Assembly (NCBI GenBank): GCA_017647975.1
Contig: JAGCJL010000022.1
Span: 1 to 32,988, forward strand
Length of the DNA stretch: 32,988 nucleotides
From: Bacteroidaceae bacterium
GTDB taxonomy: Bacteria; Bacteroidota; Bacteroidia; Bacteroidales; Bacteroidaceae
Direction: 5' to 3'
The stretch's first letter is position 1. The number at the start of each line of letters is the position of its first letter. The position numbers and the translations under genes are program-made. Below, piece by piece: positions 28,530-32,988 of this stretch. The notes beneath the pieces were generated by a model. The model worked only from the letters and a program-made list of their open reading frames with translations, did no database searches and was not told where the DNA came from.

Positions 28530-30545
28530 TCACTTGTGGTTTTTATAAATTTCTTCAATCATATCCATATCGGCAATATTAGGCAAGGTAACCTTTAGTA
28601 ACGGTGTGCGTTCCATCTGTCGCTGTATCGCAAACATAGCACCCTTGTTCCTTGCCCAACTGCGACGGGCAATACCATTATTCACATCCCAAAGAAGCAT
28701 CTCCTCTATGTGACGTGCAGAATCTTCGGAGCCATCAATAACCATTCCAAAGCCTCCATTGATAACTTCACCCCAACCTACACCGCCACCATTGTGGATA
28801 GATACCCATGTTGCACCACGGAAGGAATCTCCAATAACATTCTGCACCGCCATATCGGCACAGAACTGTGAGCCGTCATAAATATTAGAAGTCTCACGGT
28901 ATGGAGAATCAGTTCCCGACACATCGTGATGATCGCGACCTAGCACCACCGGTGCAGAAATCTCGCCACGTTCTATAGCCTCATTGAATGCCAATGCTAT
29001 CCGTGTACGTCCTTCGGAGTCGGCATAGAGGATTCTCGCCTGCGAGCCCACAACAAGCCTGTTCTGCTTCGCCTCGCGTATCCAATGCAGATTATCTTCG
29101 AGCTGACCGCATATCTCCTTTGGAGCATCCTTGAGCATATCCTCAAGCACCTCGGCTGCTATACGGTCTGTAATTTCAAGATCCTCCTCTTTTCCCGATG
29201 TACAAACCCAACGGAAAGGACCAAAACCATAATCAAAGAACATTGGCCCCATGATATCCTGCACATACGATGGATAGCGGAACTTACCGTTCTCACCCAT
29301 TATATCAGCACCTGCACGCGATGATTCAAGCAAAAAAGCATTACCATAATCAAAGAAATACATTCCACGTGCAGTCAGTTTGTTTATTGCAGCAACATGG
29401 CGACGCAAAGACTCCTGCACACATTCGCGGAAGCGTTCTGGCTCTTCGGCCATCATACGGTTTGAATCCTCATAAGAGTAACCCACCGGATAATAGCCTC
29501 CGGCCCAAGGATTATGCAGCGATGTCTGATCTGAGCCAAGATCGACATTGATATTCTCAACAGCAAGACGTTCCCAAAGATCAACCACGTTACCTACATA
29601 TGCAAACGACACAACCTCCTTTTTTTCTACCGCCTCCTTGATACGCGGTATAAGCAGATCTAGCGAGGTATGCAATTCATCTACCCACCCCTGCTTATGA
29701 CGTTTCTCTGCTGCAGCAATATTTATTTCGGCAGTGACGCTTACCACGCCCGAGATATTTCCGGCTTTGGGCTGTGCACCAGACATGCCGCCAAGGCCGG
29801 CAGTAACAAACAACATACCCCTCAAGTCATTCTGCCCCGGCTTCATTCTCTTGCGTGCAGCATTCATAACCGTTATGGTTGTACCATGAACAATACCCTG
29901 AGGCCCTATATACATATATGACCCTGCTGTCATCTGACCGTACTGCGACACTCCCATTGCATTGAAACGTTCCCAATCATCCTGTGCCGAGTGGTTGGGG
30001 ATAACCATACCATTGGTGACAATAACACGAGGTGCATCCTTATGCGAAGGAAAAAGCCCGAGAGGATGTCCCGAGTACATTACAAGAGTCTGTTCATCGG
30101 TCATCTCTGCAAGATATTTCATTGCAAGACGATATTGTGCCCAGTTCTGGAACACAGCACCATTGCCACCATAGGTAATAAGCTCATGAGGATGCTGTGC
30201 AACAGCCTTATCAAGGTTGTTCTGTATCATAAGCATTATTGCTGCAGCCTGACGTGAACGTGCCGGATACTCATCGATAGAACGTGCAAACATCTCATAT
30301 TCAGGACGCAGACGATACATATATATGCGACCATAATTCTTCAACTCCTCAAGGAACTCCGGAGCAAGTTCTGCATGATGTTTCTGTGGAAAATAACGCA
30401 ACGCATTGGCCAATGCAAGTTTCTTCTCTTCATCGGTAAGTATATCCTTACGTTTTGGAGCATGATTTGCACTCTTGTCATACTCCCTTTTGGCAGGCAG
30501 TATATCAGGAATACCAGCTAATATATCTTTTTGAAAGTCAGTCAT
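28530..30545 (-). CDS. hutU: Urocanate hydratase HutU (long form)
   Basis: A 671-residue NAD-dependent hydratase that converts urocanate to imidazolone propionate. Family landmarks are TYGGNGAVFQNWAQYRL, NAD-site-like GLGGMSGAQPKAGN, SDQTSLHNPWAGGYYPVGY, GFGPFRWVCTSG (its Cys is the likely catalytic-site residue by family comparison) and NGGGVGWGEVINGG. It is about 110 residues longer than the Pseudomonas-type enzyme, with an extra N-terminal region of about 80 residues. Its size resembles the animal UROC1 form. It follows ftcD by 8 bp. Confidence 0.96.
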   Translation of the reverse strand: MTDFQKDILAGIPDILPAKREYDKSANHAPKRKDILTDEEKKLALANALRYFPQKHHAELAPEFLEELKNYGRIYMYRLRPEYEMFARSIDEYPARSRQAAAIMLMIQNNLDKAVAQHPHELITYGGNGAVFQNWAQYRLAMKYLAEMTDEQTLVMYSGHPLGLFPSHKDAPRVIVTNGMVIPNHSAQDDWERFNAMGVSQYGQMTAGSYMYIGPQGIVHGTTITVMNAARKRMKPGQNDLRGMLFVTAGLGGMSGAQPKAGNISGVVSVTAEINIAAAEKRHKQGWVDELHTSLDLLIPRIKEAVEKKEVVSFAYVGNVVDLWERLAVENINVDLGSDQTSLHNPWAGGYYPVGYSYEDSNRMMAEEPERFRECVQESLRRHVAAINKLTARGMYFFDYGNAFLLESSRAGADIMGENGKFRYPSYVQDIMGPMFFDYGFGPFRWVCTSGKEEDLEITDRIAAEVLEDMLKDAPKEICGQLEDNLHWIREAKQNRLVVGSQARILYADSEGRTRIALAFNEAIERGEISAPVVLGRDHHDVSGTDSPYRETSNIYDGSQFCADMAVQNVIGDSFRGATWVSIHNGGGVGWGEVINGGFGMVIDGSEDSARHIEEMLLWDVNNGIARRSWARNKGAMFAIQRQMERTPLLKVTLPNIADMDMIEEIYKNHK

Positions 30546-30553
30546 AATCTCTC

Positions 30554-32260
30554 TTACTTTATTTTAGTATCAACAATGGCAAGAATCTCTTTCTCGGCAA
30601 TCTGAGCCTTTGCCTGTATCTCTTCGGCCTCTTTTACAAGTTCTTCGGCAACAGTTCTATCCTTCAGGCCTGCAGCATTTATCTTTACATTAAGACAAGC
30701 ACCCATAACAGCCGAACGGGCCGACAATGCACCAACGCCTGCATCTGAAACCGAATTCGGATTACCCTCTTCGGCCATTGCACGCACAACGTCAAATACC
30801 TTATATGCAGTTTTCATTGTCCTAAGAGGAACCTGTGTTGCATAAAGTGTTGCCTCTTCCATAGCCTTGGCACGGGCAGTTTTCTCCTCTTCTGTACCCT
30901 TAGGCATGCCAAACACATCCATAATCTTATTGAAGGCTGCAGTATCCTCGTCAACAAGCTGCAACAACTCATTCATAAGTCCCATACCCTTTTCGGCCCA
31001 ATCGGAAAAATATTCCCAACGCTCATCCCAACCGGCCTTATGCGATGAAAGATTTGCCACCATTGTGCCAAGAGCAGCACCCAAAGCACCCATATATGCC
31101 GAAATGGAGCCACCGCCTGGTGCCGGAGATTCACTTGCAGTCTCCTCGGCAAAACTGGCACAAGTCATATCAACAAGCCTTTTCGTCCCCTTGGCCGCTT
31201 CAGTTTCAAGCATATATTCAATAACCTTCTCTTCGGGCTTGAAACCTTTCAGATTAGCAAGTCCCATACTCTCTATAGCAATACGCACCAACTCACGTTC
31301 TGGCACACCTGTCGAGCGACGTTGTTTGCGTAGAAAATGACGACCGGCATCCACAAGACACTTCTTTGGTATAAGACCCACAATTTCAGTTCCTGTAACA
31401 CGCACGCCACGAGCTTCGGCAGCACGACATACCTCATCAAAAGCCACATGTAACGGTGTCACAGCAAGGTTGGTCATATTCATTGAGACCTGAGCTATAC
31501 CATACTCTTCAATGAACCATCCAATAGCCTTGCAAGCCTTAAGGGTACCGGGAATCATAACTGTATTGCCATTCTCATCCTTAACAATTGTTCCTGTTAT
31601 AGGATTTCCCTCACGCATGGGACGGCCCTTTTCGCGAACATCAAAAGCAATCGCATTGGCACGTCGTGTAGATGTTGTATTGAGATTATAATTCACAGCC
31701 ACAAGGAAATCGCGGGCACCCACCGCTGTTGCACCAGTACGTGCAACACCTTCGTCATAAGGGCGGGCACCAAAATCGGGCTTTTTATCTTCGTTGGCAA
31801 GTTTCTCGGGCAATGCCTCGTACTCCCCGGCACGACACACAGCAAGGTTACGTCTTTCGGGTTTGAATGCAGCCGCTTCATAACAGTATGTTGGAACTCT
31901 AAGTTCTTCGGACAGACGCTTTGCCAAACCGCGAGCCAGTTCCGCACACTCCTCCATTGTAACACCCGATACAGGAATAAGCGGACATACATCACAAGCA
32001 CCCATACGAGGATGAGCACCTTTATGCAAACGCATGTCAATAAGTTCCGTTGCACGTTTTACAGCAGCTACAGCAGCTTCCACAACAGCCTCGGGTTCTC
32101 CTACAAAAGTAACCACAGTACGATTGGTTGCCTCACCCGGATCTATATCCAAAAGCTTTACACCCTTGACGCTTTCCACAGCATCGGCAATCTTTCTTAT
32201 GACCTCCATATTACGTCCTTCGGAAAAATTCGGGACGCACTCAATTATTCTTTTTTGCAT
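30554..32260 (-). CDS. ftcD: Bifunctional glutamate formimidoyltransferase / formimidoyl-THF cyclodeaminase FtcD
   Basis: A 568-residue fusion that ends the pathway. The N-terminal formiminotransferase domain (about residues 1-325) moves the formimino group from formiminoglutamate to tetrahydrofolate. It has VPNFSEGR and HKGAHPRMGACDVCPL with the likely catalytic His83. The C-terminal cyclodeaminase domain (about 345-568) releases ammonia to give methenyl-THF. It has SPAPGGGSISAYMGALGAAL and NSVSDAGVGALSARSAV. The fused form, as in animals, is common in Bacteroidota and explains why no hutG is present. First enzyme gene of the operon, 30 bp after a small membrane ORF. Confidence 0.96.
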   Translation of the reverse strand: MQKRIIECVPNFSEGRNMEVIRKIADAVESVKGVKLLDIDPGEATNRTVVTFVGEPEAVVEAAVAAVKRATELIDMRLHKGAHPRMGACDVCPLIPVSGVTMEECAELARGLAKRLSEELRVPTYCYEAAAFKPERRNLAVCRAGEYEALPEKLANEDKKPDFGARPYDEGVARTGATAVGARDFLVAVNYNLNTTSTRRANAIAFDVREKGRPMREGNPITGTIVKDENGNTVMIPGTLKACKAIGWFIEEYGIAQVSMNMTNLAVTPLHVAFDEVCRAAEARGVRVTGTEIVGLIPKKCLVDAGRHFLRKQRRSTGVPERELVRIAIESMGLANLKGFKPEEKVIEYMLETEAAKGTKRLVDMTCASFAEETASESPAPGGGSISAYMGALGAALGTMVANLSSHKAGWDERWEYFSDWAEKGMGLMNELLQLVDEDTAAFNKIMDVFGMPKGTEEEKTARAKAMEEATLYATQVPLRTMKTAYKVFDVVRAMAEEGNPNSVSDAGVGALSARSAVMGACLNVKINAAGLKDRTVAEELVKEAEEIQAKAQIAEKEILAIVDTKIK

Positions 32261-32290
32261 AGTTATATGTTATAAGTTTTATATATCCAA

Positions 32291-32395
32291 TCAGAGAAGA
32301 ACCCATTTCAGCAAAACAGTAATAACTGTTAACAATACAAAAAAAAGCACTCCCCTTCGTTGTCCTTTTGTGAAATTAAAATAATTATTTGGCAT
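32291..32395 (-). CDS. Small single-pass membrane ORF (34 codons) upstream of ftcD; may be a gene remnant
   Basis: An ATG-initiated frame of 34 codons ending in TGA. The N-terminal part is polar and basic (NYFNFTKGQRRG), followed by an unbroken hydrophobic stretch of about 19 residues (VLFFVLLTVITVLLKWVLL), so it reads as a cytoplasmic-in membrane anchor. The FTKGQRRG-then-transmembrane pattern recalls the N terminus of Bacteroidota ComEA-like helix-hairpin-helix membrane proteins, from memory. No helix-hairpin-helix sequence follows in any frame before ftcD. It lies about 55 bp downstream of a minus-strand -7 box and 30 bp upstream of ftcD. It could be a real small protein, a leader ORF, a decayed gene start or chance; AT-rich DNA makes hydrophobic frames easily. 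Confidence 0.45.
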   Translation of the reverse strand: MPNNYFNFTKGQRRGVLFFVLLTVITVLLKWVLL

Positions 32396-32433
32396 TTAAT
32401 TACTTTATATAAAATGTTTAACAATTATTACAG

Positions 32434-32457
32434 TATATTTGCATCAATGCAAATATA
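32434..32457. promoter_or_regulatory. Symmetric divergent promoter element between ftcD and the vanZ-like gene
   Basis: TATATTTGCAT (32434-32444) and ATGCAAATATA (32447-32457) form a perfect inverted repeat with a 2-bp centre. Each arm reads TATATTTGC on its own strand, a full match to the Bacteroidota -7 element, so opposed promoters would overlap. No clear TTTG -33 box is seen on either side. The plus arm lies 44 bp before the vanZ-like ATG; the minus arm lies upstream of the small ORF and ftcD. The symmetry would also suit a dimeric regulator. Confidence 0.6.
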
Positions 32458-32485
32458 ACGAAACAAACGAATAGAAGTACACATT

Positions 32486-32902
32486 ATGACAATAAATATT
32501 TTATTGGAGAGAGTAAGAAACACATTCAGACGATACCCTCTGTCATTGATAATAATATGTGCAATATTATTCCTTACCTTTTACAAGACCGACGGAGAAG
32601 AACTGCCCAAGATGTTCCCCCACTTTGACAAACTGGCACATTTCATGATGTATTTCGGGTTCTGCATAGTCTTGTGGTTCGAATATTACCGCAGCCACCC
32701 CGACATTGTGCGTAGCAAACTCTTTTGGGGAGCAATAATAGGGCCGGCACTTTTCAGCGGAGCGTTGGAGATAGCCCAGGCGATGATGACCACATACCGC
32801 AGCGGAGACATATTCGATTTCATGTTCAACATTGCAGGCGTAATATCCGCAGCGTTCGCCGGAGTCTTCATCATCAAGCCTATAATACGAAAGAAGGTGT
32901 AA
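32486..32902 (+). CDS. VanZ-like membrane protein
   Basis: A 138-residue protein with four predicted membrane segments (about residues 18-32, 50-66, 80-98, 114-132). It has the VanZ-family pattern: DKLAHFMMYFGF near residue 48, GALEIAQAM near 92 and, after a polar Arg-containing stretch, RSGDIFDFMFNIAG. VanZ itself raises teicoplanin resistance in vancomycin-resistant enterococci, but most family members, including lone copies such as this one, have no known role. There are no other van genes here, so no resistance is implied. The last seven codons are part of a 21-bp hairpin stem. Confidence 0.9.
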   Translation: MTINILLERVRNTFRRYPLSLIIICAILFLTFYKTDGEELPKMFPHFDKLAHFMMYFGFCIVLWFEYYRSHPDIVRSKLFWGAIIGPALFSGALEIAQAMMTTYRSGDIFDFMFNIAGVISAAFAGVFIIKPIIRKKV

Positions 32903-32931
32903 GTTTCTGAACTTACACCTTCTTTCGTATT
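32884..32931. terminator. Long hairpin overlapping the end of the vanZ-like gene
   Basis: Bases 32885-32905 pair perfectly with 32910-32930 (21 bp, TCTG loop), plus one further A-T pair outside. The stop codon at 32900-32902 lies inside the left arm. T-tracts are weak on both sides. Its place between convergent reading frames suggests a bidirectional terminator. Confidence 0.75.
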
Positions 32932-32948
32932 GTACCTTTCACTTCACC

Positions 32949-32988
32949 TTATTTCACGGAAACCTTAATCACGACAGGAAGCTTTGCC
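32949..32988 (-). CDS. C-terminal end of a probable minus-strand gene (partial)
   Basis: Only 12 codons and a stop are inside the window: AKLPVVIKVSVK. The alternating hydrophobic pattern and the hairpin placed just beyond the stop suggest a real convergent gene. The fragment is too short to name, and the frame could be accidental. Confidence 0.4.
   Translation of the reverse strand, partial: AKLPVVIKVSVK

Noticed and set aside
25779-32330. Similar CTGTTATTACAG / CAGTAATAACTG words at both ends of the hut operon, suggesting a shared operator.
   Set aside because: The arms differ (CTGT versus CAGT), the downstream copy is part of the hutI terminator, and such words arise easily in AT-rich DNA.
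32314-32331. Inverted repeat AACAGT-AATA-ACTGTT ahead of ftcD as a regulatory operator or attenuator.
   Set aside because: It falls inside the 34-codon membrane ORF, is only 6 bp per arm with AT-rich content, and has no T-tract after it on the minus strand.
32486-32902. Glycopeptide resistance locus, because of the VanZ-like protein.
   Set aside because: No vanH, vanA, vanX, vanY or vanRS homologues are nearby, and lone VanZ-like proteins are widespread with no known resistance role.

Overview
The window looks like ordinary chromosomal core of a Bacteroidales-type member of the Bacteroidota. The evidence is the division/cell-wall gene order ending ftsQ-ftsA-ftsZ without murF or ddl, promoters of the TTTG-N19/20-TAnnTTTG type with few Shine-Dalgarno sequences, a signal-peptide-bearing C1B aminopeptidase, the fused FtcD of histidine breakdown, and an N-terminal lipobox lipoprotein without wider homology that I recognise. 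I cannot name genus or species from sequence reading alone.

Layout, left to right. (1) 1-1579: the tail of an OmpR-type response regulator overlapping its sensor histidine kinase. (2) 1682-6294: unlinked single genes with their own promoters and hairpins, namely a small lipoprotein, a secreted bleomycin-hydrolase-like peptidase, the Na+/H+ antiporter NhaA, and, convergent to it, a secreted M28 aminopeptidase. (3) 6511-22321: a compact plus-strand dcw operon, mraZ-rsmH-ftsL-ftsI-murE-mraY-murD-ftsW-murG-murC-ftsQ-ftsA-ftsZ-yqeY. Gaps are 0-29 bp or genes overlap, and the operon is headed by a -7 element with a recognisable MraZ box immediately upstream. (4) 22318-25696: recO on the minus strand, then tRNA-Glu(UUC), rpsT and gyrB. 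(5) 25815-32260: a minus-strand histidine utilisation operon ftcD-hutU-hutH-hutI, preceded by a 34-codon single-pass membrane ORF. (6) 32434-32988: a symmetric divergent promoter region, a VanZ-like membrane protein, and the last codons of a probable minus-strand gene.

How the genes work together. The dcw block supplies cytoplasmic peptidoglycan precursor synthesis (MurE, MurD, MurC), the lipid steps (MraY, MurG), septal polymerisation and cross-linking (FtsW, FtsI) and the Z-ring scaffold (FtsZ, FtsA, FtsQ, FtsL). MurE carries the DNPR signature of meso-diaminopimelate-adding enzymes. The hut block takes histidine to urocanate, imidazolone propionate and formiminoglutamate, and FtcD passes the formimino group to tetrahydrofolate, giving glutamate.

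I found no phage, transposon, CRISPR array, toxin-antitoxin pair or defence island, and no convincing new multi-gene system. The observations most worth checking are the MraZ box abutting the dcw promoter, the uncharacterised 34-codon membrane ORF in front of the hut operon, and the perfectly symmetric element carrying two opposed -7 boxes between the hut operon and the vanZ-like gene. No stretch longer than 300 bases is without a gene. The two largest gaps (6295-6570 and the region upstream of ftcD) hold the regulatory elements listed.
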